From Pseudomonas migulae NBRC 103157 (GTDB lineage: Bacteria > Pseudomonadota > Gammaproteobacteria > Pseudomonadales > Pseudomonadaceae): 64,000 nucleotides of DNA. Positions 16,675 to 25,470 of this stretch are shown piece by piece. The position numbers and the translations under genes were made by a program. Below the pieces are notes generated by a model, which made no database searches, was not told the DNA's origin, and saw nothing but the letters and a program-made list of their open reading frames with translations. Positions within the stretch are counted from its first letter, which is position 1. Every line of letters begins with the position of its first letter. Location: assembly GCF_002091715.1 (NCBI RefSeq), contig NZ_BDAG01000020.1, forward strand, positions 1-64,000, given 5' to 3'.

Positions 16675-17633
16675 TGAATTCGTCGATGATCAACCCGCAG
16701 ATTCTCGGCGAAGCCGCCGACTGGCTGGTGCAGCTGCATTCGGGGACCGCAACGCCGTCCGACCATCAGGCCATTGCCCATTGGCGCAATCGCAGCGCCG
16801 AGCATGCCCAGGCCTGGCTGCGGGCCGAAGCGCTGCTCGGCGAATTTCGCAGCGTACCGGCCAACCTCGCCCTCCAGACCCTGCAACGGGCGTCGCGCAA
16901 AGAAGGCCTCAGCCGTCGCCAGACCCTCACGCGCATGGGACTGTTCCTGATGGCCGGCCCTTTGGGCTTCGCCTCGCAACATATGCCCTGGCAGCAATGG
17001 ACCGCCGATCAGCGTACCGCCGTGGGCGAACAGAAACGCCTGCAATTGCCCGACGGCAGCGAGCTGCTGCTCAACACGGAAAGTGCCGTCAACATTGCCT
17101 TCAACGGGCATGAGCGACGCGTCATGTTGCTGGAGGGCGAAGTGTTGATCAACGCCGCGAGTGATCCGGGTGCACGGCCGTTTATCGTTGAAACCCCGCA
17201 ATGCGTTGCCCGTGCGCCAGGTGCCCGGTTTTGCGTGCGGATCCACGGCTCGCGAAGCCAGGTGTCCGTGCTCGAAGGGCTCGTGGAGGTCACGCCGCTG
17301 TTGCTTTCCCAGAGCGCCACGCTCAAGGCCGGTGAACGCCAGAGCTTCAAGCTCGACCGGTTCGACTCACTGGAACGATTCGACACCCGTGCGCTGGCCT
17401 GGGACAAGGGCATGTTGCTGGCCAACAATATGCGCCTGGATGAATTGCTCGGTGAATTGAGCCGCTACCGCCCCGGCGTGTTGCGCTGTCATGCCGATGT
17501 CGCGGGTCTGCGGGTGTCGGGGGCGTTTTCCCTGCGCGATACCGACGCCAGCCTGCGCCTGCTCAGCGATACGTTGCCGCTGAAAATCAGCAGCCTGACC
17601 CGGTATTGGATGTCGGTCGAACCGCGGGTCTGA
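16674..17633 (+). CDS. FecR-type anti-sigma/sigma regulator
   Basis: This 319-residue inner-membrane signal transducer holds the sigma factor inactive until the outer-membrane receptor binds its ligand. The cytoplasmic N-terminal domain (DUF4880-like, EAADWLVQLHSGTATPSDHQ) covers about residues 8-80. A membrane helix lies near residues 88-105. The periplasmic FecR domain includes LPDGSELLLNTESAVNIAF and EGLVEVTPLL. The C-terminal STN-like end (residues about 240-319) contacts the receptor. It overlaps the sigma gene by one base and is followed by the receptor. Confidence 0.92.
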   Translation: MNSSMINPQILGEAADWLVQLHSGTATPSDHQAIAHWRNRSAEHAQAWLRAEALLGEFRSVPANLALQTLQRASRKEGLSRRQTLTRMGLFLMAGPLGFASQHMPWQQWTADQRTAVGEQKRLQLPDGSELLLNTESAVNIAFNGHERRVMLLEGEVLINAASDPGARPFIVETPQCVARAPGARFCVRIHGSRSQVSVLEGLVEVTPLLLSQSATLKAGERQSFKLDRFDSLERFDTRALAWDKGMLLANNMRLDELLGELSRYRPGVLRCHADVAGLRVSGAFSLRDTDASLRLLSDTLPLKISSLTRYWMSVEPRV

Positions 17634-17734
17634 CGGCGCTATAAATTATTTTCACTGCCCCCTGATACCTTTCTGCGTTTCGTTCGGTGTGTGGATAGAC
17701 CTCTTCAATTCCACGCGCTCGACAGGAACGCCGA

Positions 17735-20164
17735 ATGACTTCAACGCCACTGCAACGCCCCGCCGATTTCCCGCTCAAGGCCTTGAGCCTGAGCATTGCC
17801 CTGGCCTTTACCGCGTTGCTGCCCTTCACCAGTCAGGCCGCCGACAGTGTCAATGAAAGTGCCAGCCGCAACGTCAACATCGGGCCGGGGTTGCTCAGCC
17901 AGACGCTGGCGCAATTTGCCGTGGCGGTCGGGGTGCCGCTGTCATTCGATCCGGCACAACTGGGCGATCGCCAGAGTCCGGGTTTGCAGGGCAACTACAG
18001 CGTGCAATCGGGCTTCGCACAACTGCTTGAAGGCAGTGGTTTCGAGCTGATCAGCACGGGCGGGAACGGTTACACCATAGCGCCGCAATTGGCCGTCGAC
18101 GGCGCGCTGGAACTGGGCGCCACCAACGTCAGCGCGATGCGTGACGACAACGCTGACACCTACGGCGGCGGCCAGATCGCCAAAGTGGCGCAGGTCGGCA
18201 TGCTCGGCAATCAGGCGCTGAAAGACCTGCCGTTCAGCGTCACCAGCTACACCGCCAAAACCATCGCCGACCAACAGGCCCAAACCGTCGGCGATGTGTT
18301 GCTCAACGATGCCTCGGTGCGTCAGTCCGCCGGTTTCGGCAACTTTTCCCAGGTGTTCATGATTCGTGGTTTGCCGCTGGCGTCCGATGACATTTCCTAT
18401 AACGGCCTGTACGGCGTTTTGCCGCGACAGATCATCGCCACCGAAGCGCTGGAACGGGTCGAGTTGTTCAAGGGGCCGAACGCTTTCGTCAACGGCGTCA
18501 CGCCCAGCGGCAGCGGGATTGGCGGCGGCGTCAACCTGCAACCCAAACGCGCCAATGATGTGCCGACCCGCAGCGTCACCCTCGATTACAGCGCCGATGG
18601 CCGGGTCGGCGGGCACCTCGACCTGGGCCAGCGCTTTGGCGAAGACAACCGCTTCGGCGCGCGGATCAACCTGTTGCAACGCGAAGGCGACACCGCGGTC
18701 GACGATGAGGACCAGCGCTCGTCGCTGATCAGCCTCGGCCTGGACTATCGCGGCGATCGCCTGCGTGTGTCGACCGACCTGGGCTACCAGAAACAAGTGA
18801 TCAATCAGGGTCGTTCGGTGGTGTACGTCGACTCGTCCTTGCAGAAAGCCCCCAAGGTGCCGGACGCCAATGCCGGCTATGCGCAGAGCTGGAGCTACTC
18901 GCAACTGGAAGACACCTTCGGCATGGCCCGCGCCGAATATGACCTCAGCGACAGCTGGACCGCCTACGTTTCCGGCGGCGCCAAACACACCCGGGAAAAC
19001 GGCGTGTATTCGTCGCTGACCGTCACCAACCTCAACGGCGCCGCCCGTGGCGGCATGCTTTACTCGCCGCACGACGAGGATAACCAGAGCCTGATGGCCG
19101 GCCTCAATGGGCATCTGAATACCGGCCCGATCAGCCACCAGCTCAACCTCGGTCTGGCAGGCATTTGGGGCCAGCAGCGCTCGGCGTTCGAAACGATTGC
19201 CACCGCCGGGCGCTACAGCACCAACCTCTACGACGTCACCGATAAACCGCGTCCACGAGCCACTTCATTCGGCAGCGACATTGATGATCCGCGCATCGTC
19301 GGCAAAAACACCCTGCGTAGCGCGGCGGTGTCCGACACGCTGGGTTTCATCGATGATCGCGTGTTGCTGACCCTGGGCGTACGCCGCCAGACACTGAACG
19401 TCGACGGCTGGAACACCACCACCGGCGCGCGCACATCAAGCTATGAAGAGTCGATCACCACGCCGGTCTATGGCCTGGTGATCAAGCCGTGGGAACACGT
19501 TTCGTTTTACGCCAACCGCATCGAAGGCCTGGCCAAGGGCCCGACACCGCCGACCAGCGCGATCAACCGCGACGAAACCTTCGCCCCGGTGCGCAGCAAG
19601 CAAATCGAAGCCGGCGTGCGTCTTGACATGGACACTTATGGTGCGAGCCTGGGGGTGTACCGCATCGAACAGCCGTCGAGCTATACGCAGAACGGGATCT
19701 TCCGTGTCGATGGCCAGCAACAGAACAAGGGCGTGGAGCTGAACATCTACGGTGAACCCCTCGACGGCCTGCGTCTGCTGAGCGGCGCGACGCTGATGAA
19801 AACCGAAATCGAAGGCAGCACCAACGGCGTCAACGACGGCAACCGCGCCGTCGGCGTACCGCGTTTTCAACTCAATGTCGGGGCGGATTGGGACGTGCCG
19901 GGGATTGAAGGTGCGGCGCTCAGTGCGCGGATGCTGCGCACGGGCGGGCAATATTTGAATGCCGCCAACACCCAGAGCATTCCGGCGTGGAACCGCTTTG
20001 ATGTGGGGTCGCGGTATGCGTTCAGGCTTGATGAGAAGGAAATCACCTTGCGGGCCAATCTGGAGAACGTGGCGAACAAGGCGTATTGGGCGTCGGCGAA
20101 CGGCGGGTACCTGACGCAGGGGACGCCCAGGACGTTGAAGGTGTCGGCGACTTTGGATTTCTGA
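17735..20164 (+). CDS. TonB-dependent siderophore receptor with signalling domain
   Basis: This 809-residue outer-membrane receptor has a signal peptide (to about residue 35, FTSQA-ADS). It has an N-terminal STN signalling domain (residues about 45-110, LSQTLAQFAVAVGVPLSFDP). A plug domain (about 150-270, LPFSVTSYTAKTIADQQAQT and VFMIRGL) precedes a 22-strand barrel ending in KVSATLDF. The STN domain and the upstream sigma/FecR pair show it is a transducer that controls its own synthesis. The plug resembles receptors for hydroxamate siderophores such as ferrichrome, but the ligand cannot be fixed from sequence. It is not the pyoverdine receptor, which is at 49454. Confidence 0.9.
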   Translation: MTSTPLQRPADFPLKALSLSIALAFTALLPFTSQAADSVNESASRNVNIGPGLLSQTLAQFAVAVGVPLSFDPAQLGDRQSPGLQGNYSVQSGFAQLLEGSGFELISTGGNGYTIAPQLAVDGALELGATNVSAMRDDNADTYGGGQIAKVAQVGMLGNQALKDLPFSVTSYTAKTIADQQAQTVGDVLLNDASVRQSAGFGNFSQVFMIRGLPLASDDISYNGLYGVLPRQIIATEALERVELFKGPNAFVNGVTPSGSGIGGGVNLQPKRANDVPTRSVTLDYSADGRVGGHLDLGQRFGEDNRFGARINLLQREGDTAVDDEDQRSSLISLGLDYRGDRLRVSTDLGYQKQVINQGRSVVYVDSSLQKAPKVPDANAGYAQSWSYSQLEDTFGMARAEYDLSDSWTAYVSGGAKHTRENGVYSSLTVTNLNGAARGGMLYSPHDEDNQSLMAGLNGHLNTGPISHQLNLGLAGIWGQQRSAFETIATAGRYSTNLYDVTDKPRPRATSFGSDIDDPRIVGKNTLRSAAVSDTLGFIDDRVLLTLGVRRQTLNVDGWNTTTGARTSSYEESITTPVYGLVIKPWEHVSFYANRIEGLAKGPTPPTSAINRDETFAPVRSKQIEAGVRLDMDTYGASLGVYRIEQPSSYTQNGIFRVDGQQQNKGVELNIYGEPLDGLRLLSGATLMKTEIEGSTNGVNDGNRAVGVPRFQLNVGADWDVPGIEGAALSARMLRTGGQYLNAANTQSIPAWNRFDVGSRYAFRLDEKEITLRANLENVANKAYWASANGGYLTQGTPRTLKVSATLDF

Positions 20165-20194
20165 TCTGAATCATGCGGTGAGCCTGCAGCCGCC

Positions 20195-20286
20195 ATCGCG
20201 AGCAAGCCCGCGCCCACAATGGATCTGTGTCGAACGCAAATTTTCGGTTCACTGGAGATCAACTGTGGGAGCGGACTTGCTCGCGA
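20195..20286. repeat. paired REP palindrome (GGGAGCGGGCTTGCTCGCGA family)
   Basis: TCGCGAGCAAGCCCGCGCCC and the opposing GGGAGCGGACTTGCTCGCGA flank about 55 bp, in the gap between the convergent receptor gene and the channel gene. It may serve as a bidirectional transcription end. Confidence 0.8.
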
Positions 20287-20315
20287 ACCGCGCAGCGGCC
20301 ATTCACTACAAACCG

Positions 20316-21758
20316 CTAAGCCCGACTCCGTAACCACTGCAAAAACCCCTTCTTCTCCACCACCTTCGGCGCTTCCTGGGTCAACGACTGCGCCTTGTGC
20401 AAGCGGAAATCCAGCAGCGCCTTCATCGCTTCACCAATGTCGTGCCGCGCATCCAGGCACGGTTTGAGGTAGTCCTTCTCGATCCGGTACAAACTGCAGG
20501 CCGTCTTGGCGGTGAAGTCCGCCGGCAGCGCCGTGTCCGACAGAATTCCGCCCTCGCCGATCACCTCGCCCGGCCCCATGCGTCCGGACTCGAACTTGAC
20601 CCCGGCGCGACTCAGCGCCACCGACACCACGCCGGATTCGATGATGAACAAATGATCGCTGACCTCCCCCGCCGGCAGGATCATTTCCCCGGGACGGAAG
20701 GTTTGCAGGGTCATGTGCTGGCTGAAAGTTTCTTTCTCTTCCTGGCGCAGGGTCGAGAAGATGGCCGAACTTTCCAGCAACGCCCTTGGGCGTGACAGAC
20801 CCACCGGTGCATTCGATTCGACGTTGGACAACAGGCTCACACCCGACGCCTGCAAGTGCCGGAACGCGAGGTCGAACAGCAGATTGCGCACCATGCGTTT
20901 CTGATCCATCGAGACCACAAAGCCGCTGATTTCGTATTCCACGCCGGTAGCACTCGAACCTTTCAGTGAAACGCTCGGCGCCGGTTTGCTCAACAGATAA
21001 CGGCAACCCTCCATCGCCCGTTCCAATGCATCGATGACCGTTTGCGGTCGTACGTGCGGGCTGACTTGCAGGCTGATCGAGACGCCGAACATGTCGCTCG
21101 GCCGGCTGAAGTTGATGATCTTGGCCTTGGCCGCCAGCGAGTTGGGGATCACCGCCATACTGCCCTGGGCGGTTTGCAGGCGCGTGGCGCGCCAGTCGAT
21201 ATCGGTGACCCGGCCTTCGGTGCCGTCGATGGAGATCCAGTCATCCAGTTGGTAGGGTTTGGTGGTGTTGAGGACGATCCCGGAGAACACGTCACTGAGG
21301 GTGCTTTGCAACGCCAGGCCTACAATGATTGCCAACGCACCGGAGGTGGCCAGCACGCCTTTGACCGGCAGGTCGAGCACGTAGGCCAGCGCCGCGATGA
21401 TCGCGATCAGGAAAATCACCGCGCCGAGCAAATCCTGGAGCAAGCGTCCGGTGTGCCCGACCCGCTGCATCATCACCGCACCGATCAGCACTGTCAGGGT
21501 CCGTGCGCCGAACAGCCACCAGCCAATCTGCAAACCGGTCGCTGCCAGGTGCAGCGGCACATTGTCGGCCCAGGGCGCGGGTTCCAACGGGTTCAAACCT
21601 TCGTTGAACAACAGGATGCTGAACAGCGAAAAAATAAGCACCCGCACCACCAGTTTCCAGTTGCTGCCGCTGGCACTGATCAGGCGCCACAGGCCCAGGT
21701 CGATGAGGATCAGGATCAGGGCGCTGACCAGCGGGTGGTTGGTAAGCAATGACAGCAT
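20316..21758 (-). CDS. MscS-like mechanosensitive channel with cyclic-nucleotide domain
   Basis: This 480-residue inner-membrane protein has about four N-terminal helices, and the MscS pore helix and beta domain at about residues 110-250 (TSGALAIIVGLALQSTLSDV and VTDIDWRATRLQT). A C-terminal cyclic-nucleotide-binding domain follows at about residues 340-450 (FRPGEMILPAGEVSDHLFII, GEVIGEGGILS). The usual phosphate-binding Arg region reads ALPADFTAKTACSLYRI, so ligand binding is uncertain. The start at 21758 has GGAG; the open frame reaches 24 codons further. The likely role is a gated small-conductance channel. Confidence 0.88.
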   Translation of the reverse strand: MLSLLTNHPLVSALILILIDLGLWRLISASGSNWKLVVRVLIFSLFSILLFNEGLNPLEPAPWADNVPLHLAATGLQIGWWLFGARTLTVLIGAVMMQRVGHTGRLLQDLLGAVIFLIAIIAALAYVLDLPVKGVLATSGALAIIVGLALQSTLSDVFSGIVLNTTKPYQLDDWISIDGTEGRVTDIDWRATRLQTAQGSMAVIPNSLAAKAKIINFSRPSDMFGVSISLQVSPHVRPQTVIDALERAMEGCRYLLSKPAPSVSLKGSSATGVEYEISGFVVSMDQKRMVRNLLFDLAFRHLQASGVSLLSNVESNAPVGLSRPRALLESSAIFSTLRQEEKETFSQHMTLQTFRPGEMILPAGEVSDHLFIIESGVVSVALSRAGVKFESGRMGPGEVIGEGGILSDTALPADFTAKTACSLYRIEKDYLKPCLDARHDIGEAMKALLDFRLHKAQSLTQEAPKVVEKKGFLQWLRSRA

Positions 21759-21830
21759 CAAGCAACTCCAGCCATGTACGAATGGGCACAGTGTAGGAGC
21801 AAACGCAGGTCTGAGAACAACACAAAACAC

Positions 21831-21919
21831 TGTAGGAACCGGCTTGCTGGCGATGGCGGTCAGACAGTCACCTGTTGCGTGATTGTGAGACCGCTATCGC
21901 CAGCAAGCCGGCTCCTGCA
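21831..21919. repeat. paired REP palindrome (GGAGCCGGCTTGCTGGCGA family)
   Basis: A left arm TGTAGGAACCGGCTTGCTGG and a right arm CCAGCAAGCCGGCTCCTGCA, each with one change from the common sequence, lie between two genes on the minus strand. Confidence 0.82.
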
Positions 21920-21940
21920 AGGGGCGATGTATTTCAGTGA

Positions 21941-22567
21941 TTATTTGCTGTTGGTCAGCGTGTTGTAGCTGGTCATCAAATTGCGGTAGTCCGGGATGTG
22001 GTTGGAGAACAGCGTCGCCAGGCCTTCCACGTCGTTGCGCCAGTCGCGGTGCAGTTCACAGGCCAGGCCGAACCAGGTCATCAATTGCGCACCGGAGGAC
22101 GACATGCGGTCCCAGGCCGATTGGCGGGTCAGCTCGTTGAACGTGCCGGAAGCGTCGGTCACCACGAACACCTCAAAGCCTTCCGCCAGGGCCGACAGCG
22201 CCGGGAATGCCACGCACACCTCGGTCACCACGCCGGCGATGATCAGTTGCTTCTTGCCGGTGGCCTTGATCGCCTTGACGAAATCTTCGTTGTCCCAGGC
22301 ATTGATCTGGCCAGGACGGGCGATGTATGGCGCGTCCGGGAACAGCGCCTTGAGTTCAGGCACCAGCGGACCGTTGGGGCCGGTTTCGAAACTGGTGGTG
22401 AGGATCGTCGGCAATTTGAAGTACTTGGCCAGGTCGGCCAGGGCCAGCACGTTGTTCTTGAAACGGTCCGGATCGATGTCCCGCACCAGAGACAGCAGGC
22501 CCGCCTGATGATCCACCAACAGAACGGCGGCGTTATCCTTGTCGAGACGCTTGTAAGAAGTAGTCAT
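21941..22567 (-). CDS. ycaC: YcaC-like isochorismatase-family hydrolase
   Basis: This cysteine hydrolase of the isochorismatase superfamily has 208 aa, the length of YcaC. The catalytic Asp lies in AAVLLVDHQAGLL (about residue 19), the Lys near residue 80-110, and the nucleophilic Cys in GVVTEVCVAFPAL (about residue 118). The physiological substrate of YcaC proteins is unknown. It is downstream of and on the same strand as the pirin gene (126 bp gap), and both often respond to oxidative or electrophile stress in Pseudomonas, so they may be co-regulated. Confidence 0.9.
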   Translation of the reverse strand: MTTSYKRLDKDNAAVLLVDHQAGLLSLVRDIDPDRFKNNVLALADLAKYFKLPTILTTSFETGPNGPLVPELKALFPDAPYIARPGQINAWDNEDFVKAIKATGKKQLIIAGVVTEVCVAFPALSALAEGFEVFVVTDASGTFNELTRQSAWDRMSSSGAQLMTWFGLACELHRDWRNDVEGLATLFSNHIPDYRNLMTSYNTLTNSK

Positions 22568-22693
22568 GGGGTAATCCTCGCTTTTAATCGATGCCGAACA
22601 GTTCGGCGAACGGGTGTTTTGTTTGATCGTTCAGACGCGGCCAGACAAGCGTAGTCAGTCATGCCTTGCGCGGTGTAACCGTATATCCGTGTT

Positions 22694-23560
22694 TCAACCG
22701 TGCATCTGGCCAAACCGGCCGGACTGGAAGTCAGCAAAAGCCTGGTGAATTTCTTGCTCGCTGTTCATCACGAACGGACCGTGGCCGACGATCGGCTCGT
22801 CGATCGGCTCGCCGCTGAGCAGCAACACCACTGCATCGTTATTGCCTTCCAGGCTGATCTGGTTGCCATTTCGTTCGAACAACGCCAGTTGCCCCTCGCG
22901 CACCAGCTCCAGGCCGTTGACCTGAACCGTGCCGCGCAGCACGACCAACGCGGTATTGCGACCTTCATGCAGATCGAGGGTCAGCAACTTGCCGCCGTTG
23001 AGGCGCAGGTCCCAGACGTCGACCGGGGTGAATGTCCGCGCAGGACCGGTGTGGCCGTCGAACTCGCCGGCGATCAGACGCAGGCTGCCCGCCTTGTCCT
23101 TGAGCGGGATGCTCGGGATGTCGCCATCGAGAATCGTCTGGTACCCGGCGTCGGCCATTTTGTCTTTGGCTGGCAGGTTGACCCACAGCTGGACCATTTC
23201 CAGGGTGCCACCGGTTTTGGCGAAACCTTCGGAATGGAATTCTTCGTGGAGGATTCCCGAAGCGGCGGTCATCCATTGCACATCGCCCGGGCCGATCTTG
23301 CCGCCGCTGCCGGTGGAGTCGCGGTGCTCCAGTTCGCCTTTGTAAACGATAGTCACGGTTTCGAAGCCGCGGTGCGGATGCTGACCAACGCCACGACGCT
23401 CGGTGGTCGGGGTGAATTCAGCCGGACCGGCGTGATCCAGCAGCAAAAACGGGCTGATGTGTTTGCCCAGGTTGTCGTAGGAAAACAGCGTACGAACCGG
23501 AAAACCGTCGCCGACCCAATGGGTCCGTGGGCTGGTGTAGATGCCGATGATGTTTTTCAT
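22694..23560 (-). CDS. pirin-family bicupin protein
   Basis: This 288-residue iron-binding bicupin has the N-terminal cupin metal site in HPHRGFETVTIVYKG and the following ELEHRDS (about residues 60-85), then the pirin C-terminal domain (about 175-285). Some pirins act as quercetin dioxygenases, others as redox sensors; sequence does not decide. The ATG at 23560 has GGAGG directly upstream, better than the ATG 12 codons earlier. It is divergent from a LysR regulator across about 100 bp, which probably controls it. Confidence 0.93.
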   Translation of the reverse strand: MKNIIGIYTSPRTHWVGDGFPVRTLFSYDNLGKHISPFLLLDHAGPAEFTPTTERRGVGQHPHRGFETVTIVYKGELEHRDSTGSGGKIGPGDVQWMTAASGILHEEFHSEGFAKTGGTLEMVQLWVNLPAKDKMADAGYQTILDGDIPSIPLKDKAGSLRLIAGEFDGHTGPARTFTPVDVWDLRLNGGKLLTLDLHEGRNTALVVLRGTVQVNGLELVREGQLALFERNGNQISLEGNNDAVVLLLSGEPIDEPIVGHGPFVMNSEQEIHQAFADFQSGRFGQMHG

Positions 23561-23647
23561 GCTGCCTCCAAATCTGTGGTTTGACGCGATGAACAAAGCT
23601 TAAAAGCGAACCCTTTGGTGCGCTAGACTGCAAAAATCAGCCTTAGC

Positions 23648-23663
23648 GTTCTATATGGAGAAC
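23648..23663. promoter_or_regulatory. short inverted repeat at LysR start
   Basis: GTTCT and AGAAC flank six bases directly over the ribosome site of the LysR gene. It is a possible autoregulatory site; the arms are short and could be chance. Confidence 0.25.
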
Positions 23664-23664
23664 G

Positions 23665-24573
23665 ATGGTGGAAGACCTCAACACCCTCTACTACTTCACC
23701 CAAGTGGTGGAACATCAGGGTTTCGCCCCAGCCGGGCGGGCACTGGACATGCCCAAATCGAAGCTCAGCCGGCGCATCGCAGAACTTGAAGAGCGCCTCG
23801 GCGTGCGCTTGTTGCATCGCACCAGCCGCCATTGTTCGCTGACCGAAATCGGCCAGGCCTATTACCAGCGCTGTCTGGCCATGCGCGTCGAAGCGGAAAG
23901 CGCCGCCGAACTGATCGAACGCAACCGCTCCGAACCCCAGGGCCTGGTGCGCATCAGTTGCCCGACCGCGCTGCTCAATTCCTGGGTCGGGCCGATGCTG
24001 ACCCGCTACATGCTCAAGTACCCGCTGGTGGAGTTGTTCATCGAGAGCACCAATCGCCGGGTCGACCTGATCCACGAGGGCTTCGACATTGCCCTGCGCG
24101 TACGTTTTCCACCGCTGGAAAACACCGACATGGTGATGAAGGTGCTGGGTAACAGCACCCAATGCCTGGTGGGCAGCCCGGCCTTTGCCGAGCGTTTGTC
24201 GAAGCCCGCCTCCCCGGCCGACCTCAGCGGTTTGCCCAGCGTGCATTGGGGGGCTGCGCAACGTGAATACCAGTGGGAGTTGTTCGGCGCGAACGGCGCC
24301 AGCGCGCTGATCCGGCACGCGCCGCGCATGGTCACCGATGACCTGCTAGCCTTGCGTCACGCGGTGCTCGCGGGCATCGGCGTCGCGCACCTGCCCTGCG
24401 TGGTGGTACGCGATGACATCGCCGCCGGACGCTTGGTGGAACTGGTGCCGGGCTGGGCGCCCAAGTGCGGGATCGTCCACGCGATCTTTCCGTCGCGCCG
24501 TGGATTGCTGCCGTCAGTGCGGGCGTTGATCGACTTTCTGGGGGAGGAATTCAGTCACAGCGATATTGCGTGA
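23665..24573 (+). CDS. LysR-family transcriptional regulator
   Basis: The 302 aa product has an N-terminal winged helix-turn-helix (residues about 3-62, LNTLYYFTQVVEHQGFAPAG then KSKLSRRIAELEERLGVRLL). An effector-binding periplasmic-type domain covers about 90-295. The sequence is of the YafC/DsdC-like group that often regulates an adjacent divergent oxidoreductase or pirin gene. GGAG lies before the ATG at 23665. The effector is unknown. Confidence 0.93.
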   Translation: MVEDLNTLYYFTQVVEHQGFAPAGRALDMPKSKLSRRIAELEERLGVRLLHRTSRHCSLTEIGQAYYQRCLAMRVEAESAAELIERNRSEPQGLVRISCPTALLNSWVGPMLTRYMLKYPLVELFIESTNRRVDLIHEGFDIALRVRFPPLENTDMVMKVLGNSTQCLVGSPAFAERLSKPASPADLSGLPSVHWGAAQREYQWELFGANGASALIRHAPRMVTDDLLALRHAVLAGIGVAHLPCVVVRDDIAAGRLVELVPGWAPKCGIVHAIFPSRRGLLPSVRALIDFLGEEFSHSDIA

Positions 24574-24613
24574 AGGACTCGACACACGGGGCTGGCAGAG
24601 TTTTTATTTCGGA

Positions 24614-24652
24614 CATAATATCAGCGCAGATTACAACCATAATATCTGCGCT
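24614..24652. promoter_or_regulatory. repeat-rich operator candidate before thioesterase gene
   Basis: Two direct copies of CATAATATC (24614-24622 and 24638-24646) overlap a perfect 9-bp inverted repeat AGCGCAGAT / ATCTGCGCT (24623-24631 and 24644-24652). The structure lies 18 bp before the start codon and is a good candidate binding site for a repressor. Confidence 0.5.
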
Positions 24653-24669
24653 CGTCCGAGGACATGATC

Positions 24670-25209
24670 ATGCAAAGCCCTAACCGAGAAGCCACCCTCG
24701 CCCAATGGATTGCTCAGGAAGATGCCATGCGCGCCCGTCTGGCTGCTCCCGGCAGTCTGTCGATGGCCGAGGTCAGCGCGCTGTCACCCAGCGAATTTTT
24801 CGACGGCATCGGCAACGGTGAACTGCCCTCGCCGCCCATTGGCACGCTGATGGATTTCATCCCCATCGAATGGTCGGCCGGGCTGTTTATCTTTCAGGGC
24901 ACGCCGGATTCGCGGCATTACAACCCGCTGGGCAGCGTACATGGCGGCTATGCGGCGACCTTGCTGGATTCGTGCATGGGTTGCGCCATTCACACGCAGC
25001 TGAAAAAGGGCCAGGGGTATACGACGCTGGATCTGCGCATCAGCTATGTTCGTGCGTTGACCGGCGCCAGTGGACCGGTGCGGGCCGAGGGCAAGATTGT
25101 CCATCTGGGACGCTCGACGGCGCTGGCCGAGGGGCGGATTTACGATGTGGATGGGCGGTTGTATGCGACGGGGTCGACGACTTGCATGATTCTTGAGGCG
25201 CGGGGGTAA
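24670..25209 (+). CDS. PaaI-type hotdog-fold thioesterase
   Basis: This acyl-CoA thioesterase of the PaaI family has 179 aa. The hotdog core follows a roughly 50-residue helical extension. The active-site helix motif is GSVHGGYAATLLDSCMG (about residues 93-109), followed by TLDLRISYVRAL. The substrate is unknown. GAGG at 24658-24661 is better spaced to the ATG at 24670 than to the ATG at 24664. It is probably transcribed alone from the repeat-rich promoter just upstream. Confidence 0.88.
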   Translation: MQSPNREATLAQWIAQEDAMRARLAAPGSLSMAEVSALSPSEFFDGIGNGELPSPPIGTLMDFIPIEWSAGLFIFQGTPDSRHYNPLGSVHGGYAATLLDSCMGCAIHTQLKKGQGYTTLDLRISYVRALTGASGPVRAEGKIVHLGRSTALAEGRIYDVDGRLYATGSTTCMILEARG

Positions 25210-25232
25210 GTCTTCAGACCGAGTCGTGGTCT

Positions 25233-25323
25233 TCGCGAGCAAGCCCGCTCCCACATTTGATCTGTGTCGGACACAAAATTTGTATTCACTGCAGATCAAA
25301 TGTGGGAGCGGGCTTGCTCGCGA
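25233..25323. repeat. paired REP palindrome (GGGAGCGGGCTTGCTCGCGA family)
   Basis: TCGCGAGCAAGCCCGCTCCC and its inverse flank about 50 bp that are themselves partly palindromic (GATCTG/CAGATC). Confidence 0.85.
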
Positions 25324-25470
25324 TGTGGCCAGATCCACCACCATCAATCCCCCAGACTCCCCTCGATTCATGACTTGCGGTAAACATTGCTTTGCCCCAC
25401 CAGCGGTTTTTCTCAAGGATGCGCACGCGGATACTCGTGCCCATTCCCACTGCAAACCCTGGAGTCATAG

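Noticed and set aside
17735..20164. Calling this receptor a second pyoverdine receptor (FpvB-like)
   Set aside because: FpvB-type receptors lack an STN domain and are not paired with sigma/FecR genes; this one has both.
23648..23663. Strong LysR operator claim at the LysR start
   Set aside because: The 5-bp arms are short and the spacing does not clearly match the T-N11-A rule; kept only as a weak feature.
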